The notes: generated by a model from the sequence alone, not told the origin. 64,000 bases of DNA from Streptomyces griseochromogenes (GCF_001542625.1 NZ_CP016279.1:4836001-4900000); one strand, 5' to 3'; counted from the stretch's first letter, positions 17,697 to 26,750 are shown. Numbers and translations are program-made.

Positions 17697-18905
17697 TCAA
17701 CCGGCGATCTGCTCCAGGTCGGCGACCGCGTGTTCGATCCCCGGCAGCGTCAGCATGGCCAGCTGGGCGGACCGGGCCCGTGCCCGGGGCGCGGGGTCGG
17801 CGAGGAGCTTGCGGCACACGTCGGCGATGCCGGCCGCGCTGCGGTCGGTGATGTGGCGGCCCAGGCCCAGTTCCTCCACGCGGTCCGCATTGGCGTGCTG
17901 GTCCCCGAAGTGCGGCAGGACCGCCAACGGCGTGCCGGTGCGCATGGCCTCGCGGATGCTGTTGAAGCCGCCGTGGGTGACGAACAGGTCGACCGACTCC
18001 AGCAGAAGCGGCTGCGGCACCCGCTCGGTGACGTGGATGTGTCCGGGCAGCCCCTCGGTCTCCAGTGGTATCCCGGACGTCGACACGACCACCGTGCAGT
18101 CGTTCAGCTCCGCCGCCGCCCCCACGATCGCGCGCAGGCTCTCGGTGGCGTCCGGCATCTCCACGAGCAGCGGCGTGGACCGGCCGGCCTTGCGCTCGCG
18201 CAGCACCGGCAGGGCGGTGCCGATCGCGGCGTACACCAGTGGCCGGTCCGTGAGCAGTGCGGCGGCCCACTCCGACAGCACCCCGCCGCGCTCGACGTCC
18301 ACCGTCTGCCGGTAGGTCAACGCCTGGTGCAGGTGCCGGGCGAAGGAGAAGGCGGGCGGCACATAGTCGACGCGGCCGTGCGGTACGACGGACAGCGGGT
18401 CGTCCTGCACGGGCAGCCCCAGCTCCTGACGCCGCTTGTTGAGCTGTGGCAACACCTCGGCGGGGTCCATGATGTTGCTGAACCCGGAGGGCGTCGGCAG
18501 CTGGGGTACGCCCAGCAGCTCGGCGGTGAGCACGGCGCCCATGTCCATGCCGTCCCGCAGGATCAGATCGGGGCGGAAGTCCCGGGCGAGGGGAAGCAGG
18601 GTGTCCAGGTGCGGCTTGATGCCCGGCGCGGCCACGGCCCGCACCAACAGCCGGGTCATCGCAGCCATCCGCTCCGCCGGGTCGGCGGTGTCCTGGAGTT
18701 CGGCGAGGTACGGCTCCAGCACGGCCGCCGGGTCGAATTCCGGTAAGACCGCGTTCACTTGGACGTCGTCGTCGCGGAAGACGGGGGCGAGGGCGTCGGT
18801 GGTGACCACAAGCACCTGGTGCCCGGCCTCGGCGAGGGCGCGCAGCAGGGGCAGTTGGGCACGACCGTGGGAGGGACTGCCGAGCGTGGTGCACAGAATC
18901 CGCAT
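17697..18905 (-). CDS. GT1-family glycosyltransferase (macrolide-type UDP-glycosyltransferase)
   Basis: The 402-residue enzyme begins MRILCTTLGSPSHGRAQLPLLRALAEAGHQV, the acceptor-domain signature with the catalytic His of GT1 (GT-B fold). Its donor-binding motif is LLESVDLFVTHGGFNSIREAMRTGTPLAVLPHFGDQHANADRVEELG. It transfers a sugar from an activated donor to an aglycone, as macrolide or polyketide glycosyltransferases do. The neighbouring Ugd suggests UDP-glucuronate as donor, which is inference only. ATG at 18905 follows GAGAAAGG, a good ribosome-binding site. Confidence 0.9.
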   Translation of the reverse strand: MRILCTTLGSPSHGRAQLPLLRALAEAGHQVLVVTTDALAPVFRDDDVQVNAVLPEFDPAAVLEPYLAELQDTADPAERMAAMTRLLVRAVAAPGIKPHLDTLLPLARDFRPDLILRDGMDMGAVLTAELLGVPQLPTPSGFSNIMDPAEVLPQLNKRRQELGLPVQDDPLSVVPHGRVDYVPPAFSFARHLHQALTYRQTVDVERGGVLSEWAAALLTDRPLVYAAIGTALPVLRERKAGRSTPLLVEMPDATESLRAIVGAAAELNDCTVVVSTSGIPLETEGLPGHIHVTERVPQPLLLESVDLFVTHGGFNSIREAMRTGTPLAVLPHFGDQHANADRVEELGLGRHITDRSAAGIADVCRKLLADPAPRARARSAQLAMLTLPGIEHAVADLEQIAG

Positions 18906-19182
18906 GGTGTGAACCTTTCTCTCAGGGAGTCTTCGGGACTTTTCGACGGTGGGGACGAGGGGACGGGGGTTGCCAGGTCGGCCCGGACACGGCGGACCGG
19001 TCCGCGCACCCGACCGGGGGTGGACCCGTGTCCCATGGGGGGCCACGCCTACGACGGGATAAGCGGGGCGAACGACCGGAGCAGCCCCCGTACGACGCCC
19101 GCAGCCGGAAGCACGAGGGCCACAGGCGGACGGGACGACGCCAGGCGCCGAAGTCTTGACGACCGGCCACCCCGTGCGTGGT

Positions 19183-20506
19183 TCACCCCACTCGCGCCGG
19201 CGCCGCCGCGCGTCCGACGCCCTGCCAGATCAGCCCGGCCCGCGCGAGCCGGTCCGCGTCCAGCAGGTTGCGGAAGTCGTGGACCTCGTGGCCGGCCATG
19301 CGCGTGGCGATCGCCGCCCAGTCCACGTCGCGCAGCTCCGGCCACTCGGTGAGGACCACGCAGGCCGCCGCCCCCTCCGCGGCCCGCACCGGGTCGTCCA
19401 CGAGATCGACCAGATCGCTCAGATCGGGCCGGTCCTCGTGCAACGCCGGGTCGTACGCGGTGAGTTCGGCGCCCCCGTTCGCGCAGCAGCCGGGCGACGG
19501 CGAGCGCGGGCGAGTCGCGTAGATCGGACGTGCCGGCTTTGAAGGTCAGGCCGTACAGGGTGAGCCGTACGCCGTGCAGCGAGCCGTCCGCGCCGCGCCC
19601 GCACGCGGCGGCGACGCGTTCGACGAGCCGGCGCTGGTGGGTGACGTTGGTCTCGATGGTGGCGCGCAGCAGCGGGAAGTCGACCCCGGCCCGGTCGCAC
19701 GCGGTCAGCAGGGCGTGGGTGTCCTTGGGCAGGCAGGAGCCGCCCCAGCCGGGCCCGGGCCGCAGGAAGGCGGAGCCGATGCGCGGATCGCGCCCGATGC
19801 CCTCGGTGACATCGGCGATGTCGGCGCCGAAGCGCTCACAGACGGTCGCGAGATTGTTGGCGAAGGACAGCTTCATCGCGAGGAAGAAGTTCGCCGCGTA
19901 CTTGGTCAGTTCGGCGCTGGCGGTATCGGTCAGCACCAACGGCGCGTCCAGTTCGGCGTACAGGTCGGCCACGCGCCGGGCGGTGTCTCGATCGGCGGCG
20001 CCGATCACGATGCGGTCGGGGTGCAGGAAGTCGTGCACGGCGTGGCCCTCGCGCAGGAACTCGGGATTGCTCACCACGGCCACATCCGCCCGGCCGAGAA
20101 GCGCGGCGACACGCTCGCAGGTGCCGACCGGCACAGTCGACTTGTTGACGACGACGCAGCCGGGCGGCAGCACGTCGCGGATCTGCCCGGCGACGGCTTC
20201 CACGGCGGCGAGATCGGCCGCGCCGCCCGCTCCCATGGGCGTGGGCAGACACAGGTACACCACCTCGGCCTCGGCGACCGCTGCCGCGGTGTCGCCGGTG
20301 AAGTCCAGCCGGTTCGCGTCCAGGGCGTCCCGGACGGTCTCGGGCAGGCCGGGTTCCAGGATGTCCACCCGGGCCTCGCGCAGCCGCTCGACCTTGTGCG
20401 GGTCGGCGTCCGCGCACACCACGACGTGGCCGAGAGAGGCCAGGCAGGCACCGGTGGTCAGTCCGACGTAACCGGTTCCGATGACAGCGACACGTCGAGC
20501 AGGCAA
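19183..20506 (-). pseudogene. ugd: UDP-glucose 6-dehydrogenase, +1 frameshift
   Basis: The first ~350 residues are a normal UDP-glucose/GDP-mannose dehydrogenase: Rossmann start VAVIGTGYVGLTTGACLA, STVPVGT, EFLREGHAVHDF, AELTKYAANFFLAMKLSFANNLA and catalytic Cys in GPGWGGSCLPKDT. At LLRERG the frame changes. Removing one G from the run of five G near 19470 restores RERGAELTAYDPALHEDRPDLS and the whole C-terminal UDP-binding domain, ending WQGVGRAAAPARVG at 19183. Without the repair the C-terminus is ~140 unrelated Arg/Gly-rich residues. The start is a TTG at 20506 behind AAAGGGTGA. The enzyme oxidises UDP-glucose to UDP-glucuronate. A homopolymer sequencing error is a live alternative. Confidence 0.85.
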
Positions 20507-20630
20507 AGAAGATCACCCTTTCCGGTCGGTGGGGGGTGTCCGCGCGCAACGGCTCCGGCGGTGTGGGTGTGTCGGCGAACCGGGAACCGTGGGCCGACTC
20601 CGTCGTACGGCCCCAACACAGCGAGCACTC

Positions 20631-20725
20631 AAGTCATCAGTCGTTGACTTGTCCCAGATTTGACATGCGGCGCGAAGGGAAGTCAACGATTGATGACATC
20701 GGTCGGTGACTTTGAGACAGTCACC
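20631..20725. promoter_or_regulatory. Operator-like dyad array between ugd and tetR
   Basis: AAGTCATCAGTCGTTGACTT at 20631-20650 is repeated in inverted form at 20680-20699 with only two mismatches. Each arm is itself a dyad (AAGTCA...TGACTT). A third dyad, GGTGAC-n9-GTCACC, lies at 20705-20725. All are in the divergent promoter region, 60-150 bases from the TetR start. The simplest reading is TetR binding sites controlling both directions, which is an inference. Confidence 0.65.
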
Positions 20726-20782
20726 GGAGCCTCGAATATGGGCGGATGACGCAAGGTCCGCGGACAACGGAGGTACGGTGAC

Positions 20783-21592
20783 GTGACGGGAATGCAGAAC
20801 GGCGAGGCGTCGAAGGCAGCGGCCCGCCGGCCCGCCCACAGGCGCTCGGCCTCGGCCACGCGCACCGCGCTGAGGGCCGCCGCGGCCTTCCGCTTCGGCA
20901 AGTACGGCTACGAAGGCACCAGCGTGCGCGACATCGCGGGCGACGTGGGCGTGGACGCCGCCCTCGTCTACCGCTACTTCGGCTCGAAGGAAGCGCTGTT
21001 CAACGACGTGGCGTGCACCGGCAAGATGTTCGAACCGCTACTGGAGGAGCCGGTCGAGGCGATCCCCGACTGGTTCTGCGCGCTGCTTCGGGGGGCGCCG
21101 AGGGAAGGCGACTTCCCGCACCCGGTGATGTCCGTGCTGCGGTCCTCCGGCCGTGACGAAGCGGTGGGGCGGCTGCGCGCGGAATTCACGGAGGTGTTCT
21201 CCCAGCGTCTGGCCGCCCGCCTCGGCGGCCTCGACGCCGACCTGCGCGCGGAACTCCTGGCGGCCTGGATGTTCGGCACCAGCCTGATGCGCACCGAGAT
21301 ACGCACTCCCGCCCTGGCCTCGGTGCCGGACGCCACGCTGGAGCGGTATCTACGGGCGGGCATCGAAGTCCTGCTGGATCCGGCCCCGGAACGCGACGAC
21401 GAGGGGACGGCCCGAGCCGGAGACGGGGGATGTGCCACAACGGCAGAACACGGTCGGTGCGAGGCCTGCGACGAGCATGGCGAGTGCCAGGAATACGAGG
21501 TGGACCGCGCGCACGGCGCGCACGTCCGGAACCACGAGGGAAACAGGGACCGTGCCGGCTGCCCGGGCAACTGCCCGATCAGCCGAGCCTGA
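20783..21592 (+). CDS. TetR-family regulator with unusual Cys-rich tail
   Basis: The N-terminal half is a standard TetR DNA-binding domain (TRTALRAAAAFRFGKYGYEGTSVRDIAGDVGVDAALVYRYFGSKEALF) followed by an all-helical ligand domain to about residue 205 (RYLRAGIEVLLDPAP). The GTG at 20783 sits 9 bases after GGAGG at 20769. Beyond residue ~207 there is a 60-residue tail with six Cys and several His (GCATTAEHGRCEACDEHGEC...), atypical for the family. It may be read-through into decayed DNA or a metal-binding addition. It is divergent from ugd, GT and the exporter, which it probably represses. Confidence 0.85.
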   Translation: MTGMQNGEASKAAARRPAHRRSASATRTALRAAAAFRFGKYGYEGTSVRDIAGDVGVDAALVYRYFGSKEALFNDVACTGKMFEPLLEEPVEAIPDWFCALLRGAPREGDFPHPVMSVLRSSGRDEAVGRLRAEFTEVFSQRLAARLGGLDADLRAELLAAWMFGTSLMRTEIRTPALASVPDATLERYLRAGIEVLLDPAPERDDEGTARAGDGGCATTAEHGRCEACDEHGECQEYEVDRAHGAHVRNHEGNRDRAGCPGNCPISRA

Positions 21593-22104
21593 CCGACGCC
21601 ACCCCGGCATTGCCCGTACACCTCGCTCCCCGCGCCGCCCGACGGGCCACGGCTCGCAGGCGGTTCGGCGGGGAAGTACGCACGGCTGAGGTGAGGCCGA
21701 CGCCGGCCCTGAGGGCCGGCTGTCCGGCTGCCGACGTGGCTGAGCTACTCAACTTGACGGAGCAATGTCGGGACGGTTCGTCTGACAGCGGCCTGCCGGC
21801 TCCGGTAGCTCCTGAGGCGTGAGATAGGCGCAGGCGCGGAATTCTCCGCCGCCTGCGCCGACCACGGCCCCTACAACGTCCTGGTCACCCCCCCCGCCTG
21901 GCCCGAACCGTACATCGACCCTGCCACGCTCTACCGCAACCTCGTCCAAGAGCGCCTGCCCTCGCAACTGGTGAGGCATACAGCCGACCGTCCCACCAGA
22001 AGGTCGGCACAAGACCGCGCCGCGCTGGATAAATGACTTCCCAATCTTTACGTCAAGGGGGCGAAGGAGTGCCTGAGTGCCGTTCCGGGTTCCGTGGCGA
22101 GGGC
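21593..22104. other. Gene-poor stretch with a possible coding remnant
   Basis: No intact gene was found. On the plus strand about 21830-22035 one open frame without a start reads GAEFSAACADHGPYNVLV and then EPYIDPATLYRNLVQERLPSQLV, ending ALDK-stop. Its composition looks protein-coding, so it may be the tail of a lost gene. I do not recognise the family. Confidence 0.4.
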
Positions 22105-22704
22105 TCAGTGGTCGCCGAAGAAGATCTCCTTGACCTCTCGTGCGGCGTAGTAGACCAGCACGTAGCCGGCCGCTGGGTCGGCGCACCACCAGCCGACCGC
22201 GGTGTTGAGAATCAGCCCGAGCAGCACCGCGGCGGCCAGCAGCCCGTCGATGAGGGTGACCCGGCCCTCGGTGGTCAGCACCGGGTTGCCCAGGGCCGCG
22301 CCGGTGCGGGCCTTGCCGTAGGCCAGAGCGAACATCACGGCAGCGGTGATCGCGGTCCAGACGATGCCCAGCGGGGAGTGCTCTGGATGGAAGCCGGTGG
22401 CCAGCACCCACGTGGATTGCACCAGCAGGTAGACCGCGAGCAGCGCAAAGCCGACGCCGATCAGCCGCAGGGCGCGGCGCTGACGGTCCTCGCCGGTGCC
22501 GGACAGCTCCCAGATCACCACCGTCGAGGCGCCGATCTCGATCAGGGAGTCCAGGCCGAACCCGGCCAGGGCGACCGACTTCGCGGTGATCGCCGCGACG
22601 GCGAGGACCACGATGCCGACCACGTTCCAGCCGAGCGTGATGTATTCGAGGGTGAAGCCACGGCGCAGCAGGGCTTGGCGGCTGAGGTCATCGGTGCTGG
22701 TCAC
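22105..22704 (-). CDS. CDF-like cation transporter membrane protein
   Basis: The product of about 199 residues has five to six hydrophobic segments. Its opening LEYITLGWNVVGIVVLAVAAITAKSVALAGFGLDSLIEIGAS resembles the first two helices of cation-diffusion-facilitator proteins, including the conserved Asp in GLDSLIE. The end YVLVYYAAREVKEIFFGDH matches the last helix. The usual cytoplasmic C-terminal domain is missing, as in a short actinobacterial subfamily. A GTG at 22704 (VTSTDDLSRQ) is preferred; a GTG at 22734 is possible. The transported ion is unknown. An IS110 remnant lies directly upstream. Confidence 0.8.
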   Translation of the reverse strand: MTSTDDLSRQALLRRGFTLEYITLGWNVVGIVVLAVAAITAKSVALAGFGLDSLIEIGASTVVIWELSGTGEDRQRRALRLIGVGFALLAVYLLVQSTWVLATGFHPEHSPLGIVWTAITAAVMFALAYGKARTGAALGNPVLTTEGRVTLIDGLLAAAVLLGLILNTAVGWWCADPAAGYVLVYYAAREVKEIFFGDH

Positions 22705-22739
22705 TGCACGAGTTTCGCAGAGCCGCACGGCCACACACC

Positions 22740-23287
22740 GGCCTGGTCTGCTCGGCCGCGGTCAGGCTGCCCTGGCAAGGGGAGGCTCTGTGTCTGCGCA
22801 GGTTGCCGCTGCCGGAGTCCCAGGGCGCGGGAGCGAAGCCGGCCAGGCGGTCGGGGCCACCGAAGGTGCTCAGGTCGCCGCCGGTCGCGGCGATGAACTC
22901 CGCCCCGAGGGTGGGGTCCATGCCGGGAAGGCTGAGGATCACCTCGGCGTCCTGGTGCTGGCGAAAGCGCGCCTCGATCCGAGCGTCCAGCTCGGTGACC
23001 TCCTCGCGGTGGTCCATCATCACGCGCGCCGGCCGAGCCACGAGCTCGGAGCCCAGGTCCTCCCCGGGCAGTGCGGTCACCTGGGCTTGGGCGGCATCCA
23101 CGGCCCTGCGCGCGAGTGCGGCGGCATCGCTGACCTTGCGGTTGCTCAGCCAGGACTCCAGCCGCTTGGCGCCCATGCGCCGGATTTCCGCTGGGGTCTG
23201 ATACCCGGTCAGCAGCGTGACCGGACCCTTGTCTACTCCGGCCCAGATCCGGGGCACGGTCACATCCGCCGGCTTGCCGTCTCGCAT
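22740..23287 (-). pseudogene. IS110-family transposase remnant with internal deletion
   Basis: The frame opens with a normal IS110 start (MRDGKPADVTVPRIWAGVD). It then jumps directly to the C-terminal half, LLTGYQTPAEIRRMGAKRLESWL, through EARFRQHQDAEVILSLPGM and GAEFIAATGGDLSTFGGPDRLAGFAPAP, where it breaks up. About 150 residues holding most of the DEDD catalytic domain are deleted, and the last third after PWDSGS is garbled. IS110 elements transpose with a Holliday-junction-like transposase and a bridge RNA. This copy cannot move. Confidence 0.85.
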
Positions 23288-23510
23288 CGGTCCCGCAGCC
23301 GACCTCGCCGACATGGTCTTACAACAGCGATCAAGTCGCGTTTCCCAATTGGTGGTCGAGTCGTCGCGGGGCTCCGGGCGGCCAAGTTTCCAGAGCCATC
23401 CGAACTGCAACGGGAAACGAGCCATACCCGGAGCCCCTGAAGCCACCGATCCTACGAATGACCGATTGATCCCCACGGCGAAAACGTAAGACAAGCTAAC
23501 CTCGGCCCTT

Positions 23511-24008
23511 ATGAGTTGGCTGCCTGACGACTTCGTCCATCCCGTGTACGTGCCCGTGCCCAACACCGCGCTTCACCTGCGGCCGATCCGGGAGGCGGAC
23601 ACCCCGCTCGACTACCCCGCCGTGATGGGTTCCCGAGAGCGTTTGTGGGAGATCTTCGGCCCGGCCTGGGCCTGGCCCAAGGAGACGATGACCTATGAAG
23701 AGGACCGCGTCGACTTGCTGCGGCACGAGAAGGAGATAGCCGCGCACCAGTCATTCAACTACGCGCTGCTGGACGAGGAGGAAACGGCGATCCTCGGCTG
23801 CGTCTACATCGATCCGCCCGAGCGCGCCGGCTCCGACGGCGAGGTCTCCTGGTGGGTGGTGGACGATCTGGTCGGCGGCGAGGTGGAGCGCGCGCTCGAC
23901 GCGCTGGTGCCGCAGTGGATCGCGGCCGACTGGCCCTTCCGGCAGCCCCGTTGTCTGGGCCGCGACATTACCTGGCAGGACTGGCTCGCGCTGCCGCGCG
24001 CCTCCTGA
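23511..24008 (+). CDS. GNAT-family acetyltransferase-like protein
   Basis: This protein of 165 residues has the strand order of GNAT folds: TALHLRPIREADTPLDYPAVM at the start, FNYALLDEEETAILGCVYIDPPERAGSDGEVSWWVVDDLVGGEVERAL in the middle and a short end ITWQDWLALPRAS. The acetyl-CoA loop is poorly defined: the Q/RxxGxG/A motif seen in active enzymes is not evident, so activity is uncertain. The ATG at 23511 begins the gene. It is monocistronic, between an IS110 remnant and a regulator remnant. Confidence 0.75.
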   Translation: MSWLPDDFVHPVYVPVPNTALHLRPIREADTPLDYPAVMGSRERLWEIFGPAWAWPKETMTYEEDRVDLLRHEKEIAAHQSFNYALLDEEETAILGCVYIDPPERAGSDGEVSWWVVDDLVGGEVERALDALVPQWIAADWPFRQPRCLGRDITWQDWLALPRAS

Positions 24009-24139
24009 CACCGCCGGGGCAGTGCCTGGATCGTTCCTTTGCAGCGTGGGCGGGCCCGGTCCCGGCTGTGGCGCCCGTTTCGGCAGTACTGCCGGCGGTC
24101 GCAGTGCGCGCCCCAGCCGACCGTCTCGCATGGTCCGTG

Positions 24140-24409
24140 GAGACGCCCTGCTCCTGACAGGACGAGAGAAGCAGCTCGCGGGTGGCGTCGTCGCTCCAGT
24201 GCACGTCCTCGACGACCAGCGCGACCTGTCCGAGGGCGCCCAGCACCTCGCGTACTGCCTGCCCTCACCAGCTGGTACCGCTCACCGCGAGTGTCCTCGG
24301 CCGGCGGCGCGGCAGGCAGACGGTTGGCCGGCTCGGGCAGATTCCGGCTGAGCGCGCCCGCCACCCCGGCTACGCGCGCTGGGGTCAGCTCCGGTCGATG
24401 GATGAACAT
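24140..24409 (-). pseudogene. Fragment of a LuxR-type AAA/ATPase regulator
   Basis: Two frames give part of a large LAL-type regulator. ELTPARVAGVAGALSRNLPEPANRLP...GERYQLVRA lies at about 24409-24260. VLGALGQVALVVEDVHWSDDATRELLL, with the Walker B motif, follows at about 24246-24160. A frameshift separates them, and the Walker A segment upstream and the HTH domain downstream are missing. It is a dead fragment. Confidence 0.65.
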
Positions 24410-24454
24410 GGATGAACAAGGTCAAGGAACGGTAGTCAGGGCGCCGTTGCCGAA

Positions 24455-25408
24455 TTACGGCGCCGGCCGGCCAAGATCCGCCTCGGCGCCAGCGGCTGTA
24501 CCAGTCCCCAGTCCGGTGTAGTGGCGGGTGCGGACGAGGTCGTGGGTGAGGCGCGTGAAGGCGCGGGCGGCGGCACTTTGGTAGGCGTCGGTCCGGGTGA
24601 GGAGGGCGACGGTGCGGGTGGGCAGGGGTGGGTCGAGGGGGATCGGGACGAGGTCTGGGTGGTCGTGGGTGATGGCGTCAGGGAGGGCGGTGGCCAGCGT
24701 GGTGCGCTGGACGACCTCGGTGAGGGCCTGGACGGAGTTGGCCTCCACCGCGATGCGGGGGCTGACGCCGTGCCGGGCGAGGTAGTCGTCGATGTGGCCC
24801 CGGGTGGCGAAGTCGCCGCTCAGAAGGGCTAGCTGATGCCCGGCGAGGTCGCCCACGGGCAGGGGGCGGTCGTGGCCGGCGGGGTGGTGGGCGCTGGTGA
24901 CGAGGGTGAGCGTTTCGGTGAACAGTTCGTCGGTGGTGATGCCGGGCAGATGGCTGCCGGTGAAGGCGATGCCGAGGTCGATTTCGTCGGCGAGCAGGCC
25001 GGTCTCGATGCGGTCCTGGGTCATCTCCCGCAGCGTCAGCGTGATGCCGGGGTGGCGGGTGTGGAGTTCGGCGGCGAGCGGGCCGGTGAGATAGGCGGTG
25101 AAGGTGGGGGTGACCGCCAGGCGCAGGTGGCCGCGGGTGAGGTCGTGTACGTCGTGGACGGCGCGTTCTGCGGCGGCGAGGTCACGAAGTGCGCGGCGGG
25201 CGTGGTGGACGTAGGCCTCGCCGGCGTCGGTGAGGCGCACGGTGCGGCCGGTGCGATCCAGCAGTTGCACGCCGAGGATCCGCTCCAGCTGCTTGATCTG
25301 CTGGGAGAGAGTGGGCTGGGAGATGTGCAGTTCTTCGGCGGCGCGGGTGAAGGTGCCGTTCTCGGCGACGGCGAGCAGGTAGCGCAGATGACGCAGTTCC
25401 AGGACCAT
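24455..25408 (-). CDS. cynR: LysR-family regulator of the cyanate locus
   Basis: The 317-residue LysR regulator has the N-terminal winged HTH ELRHLRYLLAVAENGTFTRAAEELHISQPTLSQQIKQLERILGVQLLDR and a periplasmic-binding-protein-like effector domain from residue ~90. It is divergent from a carbonic anhydrase and a cyanase gene, the arrangement of E. coli cynR-cynTS, so it is probably the cyanate-responsive activator. The ATG at 25408 aligns with the usual LysR start; an ATG 21 bases upstream is also in frame. The short C-terminal tail (GTAAGAEADLGRPAP) is not conserved. Confidence 0.85.
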   Translation of the reverse strand: MVLELRHLRYLLAVAENGTFTRAAEELHISQPTLSQQIKQLERILGVQLLDRTGRTVRLTDAGEAYVHHARRALRDLAAAERAVHDVHDLTRGHLRLAVTPTFTAYLTGPLAAELHTRHPGITLTLREMTQDRIETGLLADEIDLGIAFTGSHLPGITTDELFTETLTLVTSAHHPAGHDRPLPVGDLAGHQLALLSGDFATRGHIDDYLARHGVSPRIAVEANSVQALTEVVQRTTLATALPDAITHDHPDLVPIPLDPPLPTRTVALLTRTDAYQSAAARAFTRLTHDLVRTRHYTGLGTGTAAGAEADLGRPAP

Positions 25409-25417
25409 ACATTCGAA

Positions 25418-25434
25418 TATAGATGACATCTATA
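25418..25434. promoter_or_regulatory. Perfect dyad in the cynR-cynT promoter region
   Basis: TATAGATG-A-CATCTATA is a perfect 17-base palindrome starting 10 bases upstream of the LysR ATG. A related half-site, CTATAGATG, recurs at 25462-25470. AT-rich dyads at this position are typical LysR-type regulator binding sites. Confidence 0.7.
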
Positions 25435-25534
25435 GCAGACATGGATAGCAGGTCTTGGACTCTATAGATGCAGGTCGTGCATGGTGGATTTCGCCAGCCC
25501 GGTGAGGGTGGCACCCACCGATAGGGAGTGACCC

Positions 25535-26128
25535 ATGCATGACCTTGCTGAGGGCGTCGCGCGGTTCCAGCGGCACGTCTTCCCGGCCAAGGAGGGACTG
25601 TTCGCCCACCTGGCCGGTCACCACGACCCGCACACTCTGTTCATCAGCTGCTCGGACGCCCGTGTCGTCCCGGAGCTGATCACCGACAGCGAGCCGGGCG
25701 AGTTGTTCGTGATCCGCACCGCCGGCAACCTCGTGCCCGCCTACACTCCTGGTTCCGACGGGGTGGCGGCGAGCATCGAGTACGCCGTCGCCGTCCTCGG
25801 CGTGAGGGACATCGTGGTGTGCGGGCACTCGGCTTGCGGCGCGATGACCGCCCTCGCCCGGCATCACGACCTGTCCGGCGCCCCCGCGATCGCCGGTTGG
25901 CTGCGGCATGCGGACGCCTCCCAGGCCGGTACCACCACCGTCGGCGACATCGATGCGCTGGTACGGCAGAACGTGCTGGCGCAGCTGACGAACCTGGCCA
26001 CCCACCCCTCGGTCGCCCGTGCCCTGGCGGAGCGGACGGTCACACTGCACGGCTGGGTCTACGACATCCCCACCGGCCGCGTCGACGACCTGGACCCCGC
26101 CGGCCTCCCCGCCGCCCGCGCGGCCTGA
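25535..26128 (+). CDS. cynT: Beta-class carbonic anhydrase of the cyanate locus
   Basis: The protein of 197 residues has all zinc-site residues of beta carbonic anhydrases: C39-S-D41-A-R43 in FISCSDARVVPEL, and H98 with C101 in VVCGHSACGAM. It catalyses reversible hydration of CO2. In cyanate degradation it regenerates the bicarbonate that cyanase consumes. The ATG at 25535 follows ATAGGGAG. The cyanase gene lies 105 bases downstream in the same direction, and the LysR gene is divergent. The gene is intact. Confidence 0.92.
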   Translation: MHDLAEGVARFQRHVFPAKEGLFAHLAGHHDPHTLFISCSDARVVPELITDSEPGELFVIRTAGNLVPAYTPGSDGVAASIEYAVAVLGVRDIVVCGHSACGAMTALARHHDLSGAPAIAGWLRHADASQAGTTTVGDIDALVRQNVLAQLTNLATHPSVARALAERTVTLHGWVYDIPTGRVDDLDPAGLPAARAA

Positions 26129-26233
26129 CCTCATGACTTCCCGCGCCGCCCCTGGCGCACGGGATCACGCTCCATCACCGTCGTGCGCAAGCGCGTACGA
26201 GGCATCGCAACCCCCGAAAGGAATCTCCTTCTC

Positions 26234-26704
26234 ATGGTGCACGCACAGTTCGACCCTGCCGCCCGCCAGGCCCTTGCCACGGAAGCCGTCGAGGCCAAGA
26301 CCCGCAAGAACCTGACCTGGGAGCAGATCGCCGAGGCTTCCGGCCTGTCGGTGGCCTTCACCACCGCCGCCGTGCTCGGCCAGCACGCCCTGCCGGAGAA
26401 GTCGGCCAAGGCGGTCGCTGAGCTGCTGGGGCTGGACGAGGACGCGGGGATGCTCCTGCAGACCATCCCCACCCGCGGCTCGATCCCCGGCGGCATCCCC
26501 ACCGACCCGACCATCTACCGCTTCCACGAGATGCTCCAGGTCTACGGCACCACCCTCAAGGCCCTCGTCCACGAGCAGTTCGGCGACGGCATCATCTCCG
26601 CGATCAACTTCAAGCTCGACGTGAAGAAGGTCGCCGACTCCGAGGGCGGCGAGCGCGCCGTCATCACCCTGGACGGCAAATACCTGCCGACCAGGCCTTT
26701 CTAG
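26234..26704 (+). CDS. cynS: Cyanate hydratase (cyanase)
   Basis: The 156-residue enzyme has the usual length and the complete active site: R96, E99 and S122 in [32 protein letters not shown], at the same residue numbers as the E. coli enzyme. An N-terminal HTH-like helical domain precedes it. It converts cyanate and bicarbonate to carbamate plus CO2, giving ammonia and CO2, and works as a decamer in the cytosol. The ATG at 26234 is preceded by GAAAGGA at about 26215-26221. Together with the carbonic anhydrase and LysR regulator it forms a complete cyanate detoxification locus. Confidence 0.95.
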   Translation: MVHAQFDPAARQALATEAVEAKTRKNLTWEQIAEASGLSVAFTTAAVLGQHALPEKSAKAVAELLGLDEDAGMLLQTIPTRGSIPGGIPTDPTIYRFHEMLQVYGTTLKALVHEQFGDGIISAINFKLDVKKVADSEGGERAVITLDGKYLPTRPF

Positions 26705-26750
26705 GAGGTTGCCTCTCTTGGTCCGCAGTTGATCCGAGAGAGGGTCCTGC

